Source: Xanthobacteraceae bacterium | GTDB lineage: Bacteria > Pseudomonadota > Alphaproteobacteria > Rhizobiales > Xanthobacteraceae | Length of the DNA stretch: 64,000 nucleotides | Direction of reading: 5' to 3' | Assembly (NCBI GenBank): GCA_024508855.1 | Contig: JANINJ010000107.1 | Coordinates: 124,001 to 188,000 of the forward strand | In this document: positions 17,213 through 26,009 of the stretch, in pieces | Position numbering within the stretch: the stretch's first letter is position 1 | Layout: each line of letters opens with the position of its first letter | The notes under the pieces: model-generated | What the model saw: the letters and a program-made list of their open reading frames with translations, nothing else | What the model was told of the DNA's origin: nothing | The model's database searches: none | Translations under genes and position numbers: made by a program

Positions 17213-17965
17213 ATGCAAAACACCAGCAACGCACCGCGCCGGACCATGCTGCTGACTGGCGCGAGCCGCGGCATCGGCCACGCCACCGTGATCCGCTTCT
17301 CCAGCGCCGGCTGGCGGGTGCTGACTTGTTCGCGGCATCCCTTCCCTGAAGAATGTCCGTGGGGCGCCGGACCGGAAGACCACGTCCAGGTCGACCTCGC
17401 CGATCTCGACGACACCCAGCGCGCCATCGATGAAATCCGTGAGCGTCTCGAAGGTGGCGCGCTGCACGCGCTGGTCAATAACGCCGCGATCTCGCCCAAG
17501 GCCGAAGGCGGCGGACGGCTGAGTTCGATCGAAACCGACATCGACACCTGGAGCCATGTGTTTCGCGTCAATTTTTTCGCGCCCATCATGATGGCGCGCG
17601 GCTTGCTCGACGAACTGAAGGCAGCAAAGGGATCGGTGGTGAACGTGACCTCGATCGCAGGCTCTCGCGTGCACCCGTTTGCCGGCGCGGCCTATGCGAC
17701 GTCGAAGGCGGCGCTCGCCGCGCTGACCCGCGAGATGGCGTCGGACTTCGGCCGCTTCGGCGTGCGCGTCAACGCCATCGCGCCGGGCGAGATCGATACC
17801 GCGATCCTGTCGCCGGGCACCGAGAAGATCGTGGAAAGCCAGATCCCGCTGCATCGGCTCGGCACGCCCGACGAAGTGGCGAAGATCATCTATGTGCTGT
17901 GTTCGGAGACGAGCTCTTACGTCAACGGCGCTGAAATCCACATCAACGGCGGCCAGCACGTCTAG
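17213..17965 (+). CDS. Short-chain dehydrogenase/reductase
   Basis: A 250-residue NAD(P)-dependent oxidoreductase of the classical SDR fold. The nucleotide-binding loop is TGASRGIGHATV, the structural NNA motif is ALVNNAAISP, the serine is in VVNVTSIAGSR, and the catalytic YxxxK is in AAYATSKAALAALTREM. The C-terminal SSYVNGAEIHINGGQ is common in the FabG-like group. Substrate is undetermined. It probably shares a transcript with pdxH. A palindromic repeat follows the stop at 17999-18017. Confidence 0.9.
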   Translation: MQNTSNAPRRTMLLTGASRGIGHATVIRFSSAGWRVLTCSRHPFPEECPWGAGPEDHVQVDLADLDDTQRAIDEIRERLEGGALHALVNNAAISPKAEGGGRLSSIETDIDTWSHVFRVNFFAPIMMARGLLDELKAAKGSVVNVTSIAGSRVHPFAGAAYATSKAALAALTREMASDFGRFGVRVNAIAPGEIDTAILSPGTEKIVESQIPLHRLGTPDEVAKIIYVLCSETSSYVNGAEIHINGGQHV

Positions 17966-17998
17966 AGCTTTTCATGTGAAGTGAAGCAACGTCTGATC

Positions 17999-18017
17999 TG
18001 CCCGCTTCTGCGGGCAT
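17999..18017. repeat. Short dispersed palindrome after the SDR gene
   Basis: TGCCCGC, loop TTCT, GCGGGCA. It is a small member of the GCCCG-palindrome family, 34 bp after the SDR stop. It has no T-tract, so a terminator role is uncertain. Confidence 0.5.
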
Positions 18018-18058
18018 GATGGCAGTGTCCTGGCGAGCCATCGCGGTTCGGCCGAAAC

Positions 18059-18262
18059 TCACACCATGGTAGCGCGGAAGCTCGAGGCTGCATCGAGCGT
18101 CGAGCACTCGTCTTCGGATTCGCCTTCGAGCAGCACGGCGCCGCAATGCGAGCACAGCCTGGAACGGGCGATCATCGGCTGGGCGGTAACGGAGTGCGCC
18201 CGCTGCCGATAGGCGGAAAGATCCACAACATTGCGTCCGCGCGTTACGATTTTTTCAATCAT
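18059..18262 (-). CDS. Small conserved protein with a CxxC motif
   Basis: A 67-residue soluble protein. It begins with a short motif I recognise from Bradyrhizobium hypothetical proteins (TRGRNVVDLSAYRQRA) and has one CxxC pair in SRLCSHCGAVLLEGESEDEC, plus a later cysteine in the same segment. This could be half of a zinc ribbon. A GCGAGGA ribosome binding site lies just upstream of the ATG, but it is embedded in a perfect hairpin (18268-18285), suggesting control of translation. The upstream 227 bp to the CorA gene is AT-richer and contains no other gene. Function is unknown. Confidence 0.7.
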   Translation of the reverse strand: MIEKIVTRGRNVVDLSAYRQRAHSVTAQPMIARSRLCSHCGAVLLEGESEDECSTLDAASSFRATMV

Positions 18263-18267
18263 AGGGT

Positions 18268-18285
18268 CCTCGCTTGTCTGCGAGG
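18268..18285 (-). promoter_or_regulatory. Hairpin masking the Shine-Dalgarno of the small CxxC gene
   Basis: In the transcript, CCUCGC, loop AGACAA, GCGAGG forms a perfect 6-bp stem. The 3' arm is the ribosome binding site itself, 6 bases before the AUG. Opening the stem would be needed for initiation. Confidence 0.5.
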
Positions 18286-18489
18286 CTTATCGCAAAAACT
18301 TTTCGCTCAATCGTTCAACGCAACGCTCAAATTTTACGAGGAAAATTGTGGCAGGTTCCATCGCGGCCCTGCGATTCAAGAAATGCCTGTGTCCCAAGAC
18401 GAACTCGCCTCGTTACCACACGATGCAACGAAACGTTTATCTTGAATTTAGGCTGGACAATGCAACCTGTTCGCGCGCGAAGCCGGGCT
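18286..18489. other. AT-richer intergenic region, no gene seen
   Basis: Between the small CxxC gene (leader on the minus strand) and the 3' end of corA. Open frames on the plus strand here are antisense shadows without ribosome binding sites. It probably holds the promoter of the CxxC gene. Confidence 0.5.
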
Positions 18490-19470
18490 TCACAACCACT
18501 TCTTCCACTTGAAGAACACGTACGGCCCGATCGCGGCGAACACCATCATGATCAGCGCCATCGGATAACCGTGCTGCCATTCCAGCTCCGGCATGACCTT
18601 GAAGTTCATGCCATAGACCGACGCGATCAGCGTCGGCGGCATCAACACCACGGCCATCACCGAGAACAGCTTGATGATGTTGTTCTGTTCGAGATTGACG
18701 ACGCCGAGCATCGCATCGAGCACGAAGGTGATCTTGTTCGACAGGTAAGAGGCGTGATCGGACAGTGAAGCGACGTCGCGCTGCATGGTCTTGAGTTGCG
18801 CGCGCATTTCCTTCGACCACTTCACGTTGTCGGCTTCCGCAACCACGAACGTCACCACGCGCCCGATGGAGACGAGACTTTCCCTCACCTTCGACGTCAG
18901 GTCGCCCTTGCGGCCGATGGCGATCAGGATGTCGGAATAACGCCGGGCATGGCCGGTGCGCGCCGATCCTTCCGGTTCGAAGATCTCGCGGCTGACGCCA
19001 TCGACATCGGCGCCGGCGCGTTCGAGAATATCGGCGCAGCGATCCACCACCGCTTCGAGCAGTTCGAGCAGCACGCTTTCGCCATTGATGCCCGGCGTGG
19101 CGGCACGCGCCAGCTTGTTCTCTACGAGCGCAAACGGCTTCGGCATGTCGTAGCGTACCGTCACCAGCCGGTGGTCGGACAGGATGAAAGTCACCGGCGT
19201 GGTGCGCGGCGCATCGGAGTCTGCGCCGCACATCAGGATCGCGGTCATGTAGCGCGCGCCGTTCTCGACGTAGAGGCGGCTGGAAATCTCGATCTCCTGC
19301 ATTTCCTCCCGGGTCGGTACCGCGATCTGGACCAATCCCTCGACGGCATGGTCCTCCTCGGGCGTCGGATTGACCATATCGACCCACACCGCATTTGCCG
19401 GCAGTGCGCCGAGATCCACCCCTTCCACTTTCTTCAAGGCAGATCCGGACGGCGCAAAAATCGTCAGCAT
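18490..19470 (-). CDS. corA: CorA family magnesium/cobalt transporter
   Basis: Inner-membrane divalent-cation channel of 326 residues. The large N-terminal cytoplasmic domain (MLTIFAPSGSALKKVEGVDL) contains long helices. The two C-terminal transmembrane helices carry the diagnostic selectivity motif YGMNFKVMPELEWQHGYPMA, followed by a basic tail (FKWKKWL). Start ATG 19470 has GGAGTG upstream, and the longer frame to 19590 is unsupported. It could be an Mg, Co/Ni or Zn-transporting member; the motif alone does not separate these. It is divergent from the L,D-transpeptidases across 400 bp. Confidence 0.95.
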   Translation of the reverse strand: MLTIFAPSGSALKKVEGVDLGALPANAVWVDMVNPTPEEDHAVEGLVQIAVPTREEMQEIEISSRLYVENGARYMTAILMCGADSDAPRTTPVTFILSDHRLVTVRYDMPKPFALVENKLARAATPGINGESVLLELLEAVVDRCADILERAGADVDGVSREIFEPEGSARTGHARRYSDILIAIGRKGDLTSKVRESLVSIGRVVTFVVAEADNVKWSKEMRAQLKTMQRDVASLSDHASYLSNKITFVLDAMLGVVNLEQNNIIKLFSVMAVVLMPPTLIASVYGMNFKVMPELEWQHGYPMALIMMVFAAIGPYVFFKWKKWL

Positions 19471-19870
19471 GAAGACACTCCGGGACGGGCGCAGGACATG
19501 ATCGGGACAGGCGGACGGGCAAGACGGATTGTCGCAGGCACTTCGAGTGAGTGCGCCAATCCGCTCGATTCGGGCAAGCGTTTCCCACAAGGCCTAACGC
19601 GCCACCGAGACCATTTGCACCGCGGCGATGACAGGGACGTGTCGGGGACACGCAATACGCGCAGCGATATACCGGTGCTGCCGGATACTGGCAGGTTTTT
19701 GCGGCAAAAATGCCACAACCGGCATGCTGCATAGCAAAGCAGGCGTCTAAGTGCTGGAATTAGGGCCGCTTTCGGCGATAATGCGGCTTATCGGAATCGT
19801 AGCACTTGCAGCGCAGATTCAGCACGCAGACGCGCCGATTTGCCCTTTTGACCAGACCTGGAAACAAGTG
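19471..19870. other. 400-bp divergent intergenic region
   Basis: Upstream of both corA (minus) and the first L,D-transpeptidase (plus). The reading frames of both neighbours stay open into it but show no signal peptide or domain and lack Shine-Dalgarno sites. I see no repeat, riboswitch or tRNA. An Mg-responsive leader for corA cannot be excluded by eye. Confidence 0.5.
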
Positions 19871-20545
19871 ATGTCGTCGCTCGTGAAATTCGGAATTCTC
19901 GCCGTCGGCCTGATGCTCGCGGGCTGCCAGACCGCAGCGCAGTATGAGGCTACCAACACGGCCAATTTCAAGCCGCACGACAAGGAGCTGCTCTCCAAGG
20001 TCAGCTACGTGAAGACCCCGGTGGCTGAGCCGTTCCGCCGCGCGATTGTGGATTATCACCGCAAGGAAGCGCCGGGCTCGATCATGGTCGATTCCGACAA
20101 TCACTATCTTTACTACGTGCTCGATGGTGGCAAGGCGATCCGCTACGGAATTACCGTTGGCGAAGAAGCGATGGCGTGGTCCGGAATTGCCAAGGTCGGC
20201 AGCATGACCGAGTGGCCGGCATGGCACCCCACCCCGGGCGAAATCGAACGTCTCGGCGTGCCGAAGTTCGTTGCACCGGGACCAGACAATCCGATGGGTT
20301 CGCGCGCGCTGTACCTCTACTCGGGCGGCAAAGACACGCTGTTCCGCATTCACGGCACCAACCAGCCGGAATACATCGGCTCGTCGATCTCCTCCGGCTG
20401 CATCCGCATGACCAACGAGGACGTCATCGACCTCTACAACCGCGTCAAGCTCGGGACGGTCGTGGTGGTGCTGGAGCCGAAGCATGGCGACTCGCCGTTC
20501 AACTCCAAGCTCGCGCTGCAGGGCGGCGGCAACGGAAACTACTAA
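19871..20545 (+). CDS. L,D-transpeptidase (YkuD/ErfK family), lipoprotein
   Basis: A 224-residue envelope enzyme predicted to cross-link peptidoglycan or attach proteins to it. The lipoprotein signal MSSLVKFGILAVGLMLAGC gives Cys-19. The YkuD domain carries the catalytic motif HGTNQPEYIG then SSGCIRM, with the nucleophilic cysteine and conserved His and Arg. GGAAACAAGTG precedes ATG 19871; the frame upstream to 19751 lacks a signal sequence. It is the first of two adjacent paralogues, 99 bp before the second. There is no LysM domain. Ends near GNGNY. Confidence 0.93.
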   Translation: MSSLVKFGILAVGLMLAGCQTAAQYEATNTANFKPHDKELLSKVSYVKTPVAEPFRRAIVDYHRKEAPGSIMVDSDNHYLYYVLDGGKAIRYGITVGEEAMAWSGIAKVGSMTEWPAWHPTPGEIERLGVPKFVAPGPDNPMGSRALYLYSGGKDTLFRIHGTNQPEYIGSSISSGCIRMTNEDVIDLYNRVKLGTVVVVLEPKHGDSPFNSKLALQGGGNGNY

Positions 20546-20644
20546 CATCTGGGATTAGATGCGTGAGCGCCGGATTGACCGGCGTTCCTGCCACAGGCTG
20601 TGCAAGGCCACGCCCGCCTGCACCAAGCAGATTGGGTTAAATTG

Positions 20645-21322
20645 ATGTCGTTGCGCTCCAAGCTGGGACTTCTCGCCGTCGGCCTGATATTGGCGGGATG
20701 TCAGACTGCAACTCAATTTGAGGCAGCCAACACCAAAGCGTTCAAACCGCGCGACAAGGAACTGCTGGCCAAGGCCCGTTACGTCAACAGCCCTGTCGCT
20801 GAGCCGTTCCGCCGCGCTATCGTCGACTATCATCGCAAGGAAGCGCCGGGATCGATCATGGTCGATTCCGATAATCACTATCTCTATTACGTGCTCGATA
20901 ACGGCAAGGCGATCCGCTACGGCGTCACCGTCGGCGAAGAAGCGCTGGCGTTCTCCGGCGTGGCGCGCGTCGGCAACAAGCGTGAGTGGCCGGATTGGGT
21001 CCCTACCGCCGACATCCATAAACGCATCGAAGGTTTGCCGCAGCGTGTCTCGGGCGGCCCGGACAATCCGCTCGGCGCGCGGGCGCTCTATCTCTATCAA
21101 GGCAACAAGGACACGTTGTTCCGCATCCACGGTACCAATCAGCCGGAATACATCGGCGCATCGATCTCGTCCGGTTGCATCCGCATGCTCAACGAGGACG
21201 TCATCGATCTCTACGATCGCGTCCAGCCGAATGCGCCGGTCGTGGTGCTGGAGCCAAAGCACGGCGACTCGCCATTCAACTCCAGGATGGCCCTGCAGGG
21301 GAGCGGAAACTACAGCTTCTGA
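20645..21322 (+). CDS. L,D-transpeptidase (YkuD family), lipoprotein, tandem paralogue
   Basis: A 225-residue close copy of the preceding gene with the same design: lipobox LAVGLILAGC, catalytic HGTNQPEYIGASISSGCIRM with the cysteine and arginine intact, and a similar C-terminus (NSRMALQGSGNY). The copies are strongly similar across the domain (SPVAEPFRRAIVDYHRKEAP versus TPVAEPFRRAIVDYHRKEAP), and the main differences are in the segment after GKAIRYG. They arose by tandem duplication. A strong hairpin terminator follows at 21346, so the pair may be one transcript. Why two are needed is unknown. Confidence 0.93.
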   Translation: MSLRSKLGLLAVGLILAGCQTATQFEAANTKAFKPRDKELLAKARYVNSPVAEPFRRAIVDYHRKEAPGSIMVDSDNHYLYYVLDNGKAIRYGVTVGEEALAFSGVARVGNKREWPDWVPTADIHKRIEGLPQRVSGGPDNPLGARALYLYQGNKDTLFRIHGTNQPEYIGASISSGCIRMLNEDVIDLYDRVQPNAPVVVLEPKHGDSPFNSRMALQGSGNYSF

Positions 21323-21345
21323 GCCACCTGCCAGGCTGAAATTCG

Positions 21346-21374
21346 AAAGCGCCGGTTTCGACCGGCGCTTTTTG
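21346..21374 (+). terminator. Rho-independent terminator after the L,D-transpeptidase pair
   Basis: Perfect 11-bp stem AAAGCGCCGGT / ACCGGCGCTTT with a TTCG tetraloop and a run of T directly after the stem, 24 bp after the stop. Confidence 0.9.
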
Positions 21375-21402
21375 TTGAACAGGTTGCTACCGAAATCGCC
21401 CA

Positions 21403-21506
21403 GAGCCTTTCCGGTTCTGATGGAATCAGAACCGGGGCTCCATGATTTTGATGTAACGCGTTTTCTTCACGCGAACCGGTATCCACTTCGCTCGAAAACG
21501 CTCTAG
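21403..21506. repeat. Dispersed rhizobial repeat with two hairpins
   Basis: First hairpin: CCGGTTCTGAT, GGA, ATCAGAACCGG flanked by GAGCC/GGCTC (21403-21440). A tail follows carrying GCGTTTTC and its inverted GAAAACGC around CGCGAACCGGTATCCACTTC, ending CTCTAG at 21506. I recognise this as the abundant Bradyrhizobium/Rhodopseudomonas intergenic repeat. It overlaps the last codon of the extensin-like gene. Confidence 0.75.
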
Positions 21507-22978
21507 TCGAACATTCTCCGCAACAGCACCGGGAGGTCCGGAGGCTGATTGCGCGCTCTCGATCGCAGATGTCTTGAGCGCCGGGATTTCGACTTCGCGA
21601 CGCGCGCCTCCCTTTTATCCGTCGCCGCAGGCTCCGCCTCGGGCTTGGTCATGGCGGTCTGCGAGTTCGGCTTCGCAACCCCCGGCTTGATGTCGGTCGG
21701 CTTTGCCGCGACCTCCGGCTTGACGCTCTGAGGTTGCTCCGGCACGGACTTTTCGGGCTTCGCGGTTTGAGATTTGGCCGTTTGAGATTTGGCCGTTTGA
21801 GATTTGGCCGTTTGAGATTTGGCCGTTTGAGATTTGGCGCTGTCCGGCGTGCTGTCCGCAGGCTTGGCGATCACCGGTCGGGCGACGTCCGCCGGCTGTT
21901 TCGCAAGCGGCACCGGCGAGAACGACACCGATGGCGGCGTGGCGGGCTGCACCTTCAGTTGCTCGACTCCGCGGCTCGCGACATCGGCAGGCGGCGCGTC
22001 ATCGGGACGCGGCGCGGGCAACGGCGTGGCCGGCTGCGCGGTTGCCTGCTCGACCTCGCGGCTGGTGACAGTGGGGGACGGTGCAGTCTCGGGGCGCGGG
22101 GTCGGCAAGGGTGACGCGACAACCGGCTCGGAATCATAAACCTCCCAGTGGCAGATGCGGTAGCCATTATGCCGCTCGGCGAGGTCGAGGTGGATGTGAT
22201 CCTCATGGTAGCCATCAGAACCCGGCCCCAGCACGGTGGTAAAGCGCCCGCATGCCGATCCCTTCGCCTTCTCGCGCAGGTCGTGTGTGACGCTGCGATC
22301 GGTCAGCGACAGCATTTTGCCGTTGGCGAGCTTGAGGCCGCGCACATCGAGGGCATTGGCCTTGCCGTGCTCGGATAGTTTGGCGCCGGCGACGCGATTA
22401 CGGCCACGGCACTCGAACGAGTCGAAATTATCCAGTTCGGTAAGCCGCGATGACATGCCCTGCGCCAGCGGCGCCATGTCGTTGCGGATCCAGTTTGCAA
22501 TCGCCGACGCCATTCCACACCGGAGCACCGCCGCCGGCTTCACCGCTACGCGACCCTTGTCAGGCAGCACCACGGCTTCGAGGCGCACGAGGTCCTCGCC
22601 CCCGCACGCGCCAGGCCCGCGGATCGGAGCGATGCTCGGTGCGATGGCAATGGCGTCGGTCAGGGCCAGGCGGCAGGCGCTCGGCGAAGCCGGTGCGGCC
22701 GGTTCGGTTTTCGCGGTTGCGGCGTCGTCATCATGGACGGCTCCTGCCGCCGGGACATCTGCCGGCCGCGGAATGGGCAGCGGCACCACGGCCTGCGATC
22801 CCGCCCGGTCCTGCTGCCGCGCATGAGCGGCATCCGCTCTGGCGACATGGGTCTGCGCCTCCGCGGGTCCCGCGCATCCGGCCAGAACCGCGACGGCGAG
22901 AAGCACCATTGGCCTTTCGCCGCAGGCATTTAGCCCATAAGACCATTTGCGGGGTGCGCGCCGCACGCTAAACTTCAT
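21503..22978 (-). CDS. Extensin-like family lipoprotein with a proline-rich low-complexity tail
   Basis: A 491-residue exported protein. The N-terminal signal has a lipobox (LLAVAVLAGCAG), then a Pro/Ala-rich linker (VVPLPIPRPADVPAAG). The Extensin_like_C domain is at about residues 100-280, with SEHGKANALDVRG and HEDHIHLDLAERHNGY; the His-x6-Asp and His-x-His residues resemble the zinc site of M15-type D,D-carboxypeptidases. The C-terminal half is disordered and Pro/Lys-rich, with five tandem copies of AKSQT (residues about 380-405) encoded by a 15-bp repeat. GAGGGGA precedes the ATG. It probably acts on, or binds to, peptidoglycan, but family members have no agreed activity. Confidence 0.82.
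   Translation of the reverse strand: MKFSVRRAPRKWSYGLNACGERPMVLLAVAVLAGCAGPAEAQTHVARADAAHARQQDRAGSQAVVPLPIPRPADVPAAGAVHDDDAATAKTEPAAPASPSACRLALTDAIAIAPSIAPIRGPGACGGEDLVRLEAVVLPDKGRVAVKPAAVLRCGMASAIANWIRNDMAPLAQGMSSRLTELDNFDSFECRGRNRVAGAKLSEHGKANALDVRGLKLANGKMLSLTDRSVTHDLREKAKGSACGRFTTVLGPGSDGYHEDHIHLDLAERHNGYRICHWEVYDSEPVVASPLPTPRPETAPSPTVTSREVEQATAQPATPLPAPRPDDAPPADVASRGVEQLKVQPATPPSVSFSPVPLAKQPADVARPVIAKPADSTPDSAKSQTAKSQTAKSQTAKSQTAKSQTAKPEKSVPEQPQSVKPEVAAKPTDIKPGVAKPNSQTAMTKPEAEPAATDKREARVAKSKSRRSRHLRSRARNQPPDLPVLLRRMFD
21765..21839. repeat. Five tandem 15-bp repeats in the extensin-like gene
   Basis: GTTTGAGATTTGGCC repeated five times, the last copy differing at its final base. Period 15 keeps the frame and encodes AKSQT units in the disordered tail. 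Confidence 0.95.
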
Positions 22979-23049
22979 GGCAATCCCCTCGAAGGGGACC
23001 CAAGAGACGCGACAAGAGACGCAAGAGACACTTTCAGGAGGGAATTCGA
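22979..23049. promoter_or_regulatory. Divergent region with three CAAGAGAC repeats
   Basis: CAAGAGAC at 23001-23008, 23013-23020 and 23022-23029 lies between the divergent extensin-like and acyl-CoA ligase genes. AGGAGG at 23037-23042 is the ligase ribosome binding site. The repeats could be an operator or simple sequence. Confidence 0.3.
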
Positions 23050-24678
<1,629 letters not shown>

Positions 24679-24713
24679 ATCGCACTTCGTCAAATATAAT
24701 CTCGCGCTACACT

Positions 24714-24748
24714 TCGCCTGCGGCGTGCCCATCGGCATCCGCAGGCGA
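24714..24748 (+). terminator. Hairpin downstream of the acyl-CoA ligase
   Basis: TCGCCTGCGG and CCGCAGGCGA (10 bp) with a 15-base loop, followed by TTTCATTTC. It probably ends ligase transcription before the next gene at 24775. Confidence 0.6.
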
Positions 24749-24774
24749 TTTCATTTCAACGAGGGAGAAACGAA

Positions 24775-25185
24775 ATGAATATCCTCGTCTGTATCCTGGC
24801 GATCCTGTTGCCGACGGCCGCAATGGCGGAGGAGCCGGACGCGTCCGCACCCGCCCTGTGGGGTTCGCCGACCGTCGACAACGGCGCATGCTGCAAGACG
24901 CTCGGCGAGGTAAGAACCAATATCGATCGGCTCGATCGCGAGATCGTGCGCCTGATCGCCGAGCGCGGCCGCTACGTCCATGAAGCCGCGCGCTTCAAGG
25001 CCAATCCGGCGCAGGTTGAAGCTCCGCAACGCGCCGAGGCCGTCGTCAAAAAGGCCATGACGCTGGCGGAGCAGAACGGCCTGTCCCCCAAGGTTGCCGA
25101 GGTGACGTACCGTGCGATGGTGCGAGGCTTCATCGACTACGAGCACGACGTGTTCGCTGCAGAGCAGGCGAAAGGAAAGAAATAA
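24775..25185 (+). CDS. Secreted chorismate mutase-like (AroQ/PchB fold) protein
   Basis: A 136-residue protein with a signal peptide (LVCILAILLPTAAMA) and an all-helical chorismate-mutase domain. It has IDRLDREIVRLIAERGRYVH, a lysine in FKANPAQ, APQRAEAVVKKAMTLAEQNG and PKVAEVTYRAMVRGFIDYEH. The APQR segment and ENGL-like stretch resemble PchB (isochorismate pyruvate-lyase) as well as AroQ chorismate mutases. Export implies a periplasmic role rather than tyrosine/phenylalanine synthesis. GAGGGAG precedes the ATG. A CC pair at residues 39-40 follows the signal region. Activity (mutase, lyase or none) is uncertain. Confidence 0.75.
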   Translation: MNILVCILAILLPTAAMAEEPDASAPALWGSPTVDNGACCKTLGEVRTNIDRLDREIVRLIAERGRYVHEAARFKANPAQVEAPQRAEAVVKKAMTLAEQNGLSPKVAEVTYRAMVRGFIDYEHDVFAAEQAKGKK

Positions 25186-25235
25186 CCGCGGCAGGCACCG
25201 GACGGCCGGGTCGCCGGCGCCTGCTGCGGTCCGGT

Positions 25236-25877
25236 TCAGCCTTGCTTGTCGTAGGAGAACTGGATGCCTGCCGTTCCACCGGTTTCGATGAACAGGTTCA
25301 TGAAGGCCGGAACGGTCTCCGATCGTTTCCAGTCGCGCTGCAGTTCGCAGAACAGTTGCGGCACGCTGATGAGCCTCGCACCTGCCTGTTCGACACGGCG
25401 GAGCGCCGCCTCATGCGCCGCAAGCGATGTCCCGCCGACGGCATCGACAGGCACGTACACCTCGTAACCCTCCTTGAGCGCATCGAGCGCCGGGAAGGTC
25501 AGGCAGGCTTCGGTCCAGAGCGCCGTCATGATGAGCTTCTTGCGGCCAGTCGCCTCGACAGCCTCGCGGAATTCGACATCTTCCCAGGAATTGATCGAGG
25601 TGCGATCGTAGGTCGGATATTTTTCGAGCGCCTTGCGGATCGTGGGGATCGGCGGCTTGTTGAGTCCGGTCTTCACGTTGACGGTCGAGTGGACGATCGG
25701 CAGTCCATAGACCACCGCCGCCTTCGCCGCTCCGGTGATGTTGTTGACGAGGATCTGCCGATCCATCGACGCAATCGAATTCACCTGTACCGGCTGATAG
25801 TCGATGATGATGAACGCCGAATTGTGCGGCGTCAGAAGATGATCCTTTGCCGGATCGCGGATCGCTTCGCTGGCCAT
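25236..25877 (-). CDS. Isochorismatase-fold cysteine hydrolase (YcaC-like)
   Basis: A 213-residue hydrolase of the YcaC branch. Catalytic aspartate is in AFIIIDYQPVQVNS and the nucleophilic cysteine in WTEACLTFPALDAL. The lysine of the Asp-Lys-Cys triad, expected before the INxW motif (YDRTSINSWEDVEF), is not visible: serine stands at that position, with arginine nearby. Length, AHEAALRRVEQAGA and the C-terminus are normal. AAGGAA precedes the ATG. Substrate is unknown; relatives act on amides or hydroxamates. It is convergent with the secreted chorismate-mutase-like gene, 50 bp apart. Confidence 0.85.
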   Translation of the reverse strand: MASEAIRDPAKDHLLTPHNSAFIIIDYQPVQVNSIASMDRQILVNNITGAAKAAVVYGLPIVHSTVNVKTGLNKPPIPTIRKALEKYPTYDRTSINSWEDVEFREAVEATGRKKLIMTALWTEACLTFPALDALKEGYEVYVPVDAVGGTSLAAHEAALRRVEQAGARLISVPQLFCELQRDWKRSETVPAFMNLFIETGGTAGIQFSYDKQG

Positions 25878-25962
25878 GAGTCATTCCTTTCGTTGGGGCT
25901 CGCTTATATTCACGCAAGGTCTATCGACGGCAGGGCGAACGCTCCGGCGCCGAATGCTGAAC

Positions 25963-26000
25963 AGAAAGGCGCGATCCGATCGACCGGATCGCGCCTTTCT
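25963..26000 (-). terminator. Strong hairpin terminator after the pirin gene
   Basis: Perfect 16-bp stem AGAAAGGCGCGATCCG and its complement with a 6-base loop, 9 bp after the pirin stop. The following minus-strand sequence is only moderately T-rich, within TTTCTGTTC. Confidence 0.85.
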
Positions 26001-26009
26001 TGATCGCCG

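Noticed and set aside
18274-18768. Plus-strand frames spanning 18.1-18.8 kb
   Set aside because: They run antisense into corA, with no ribosome binding site or homology.
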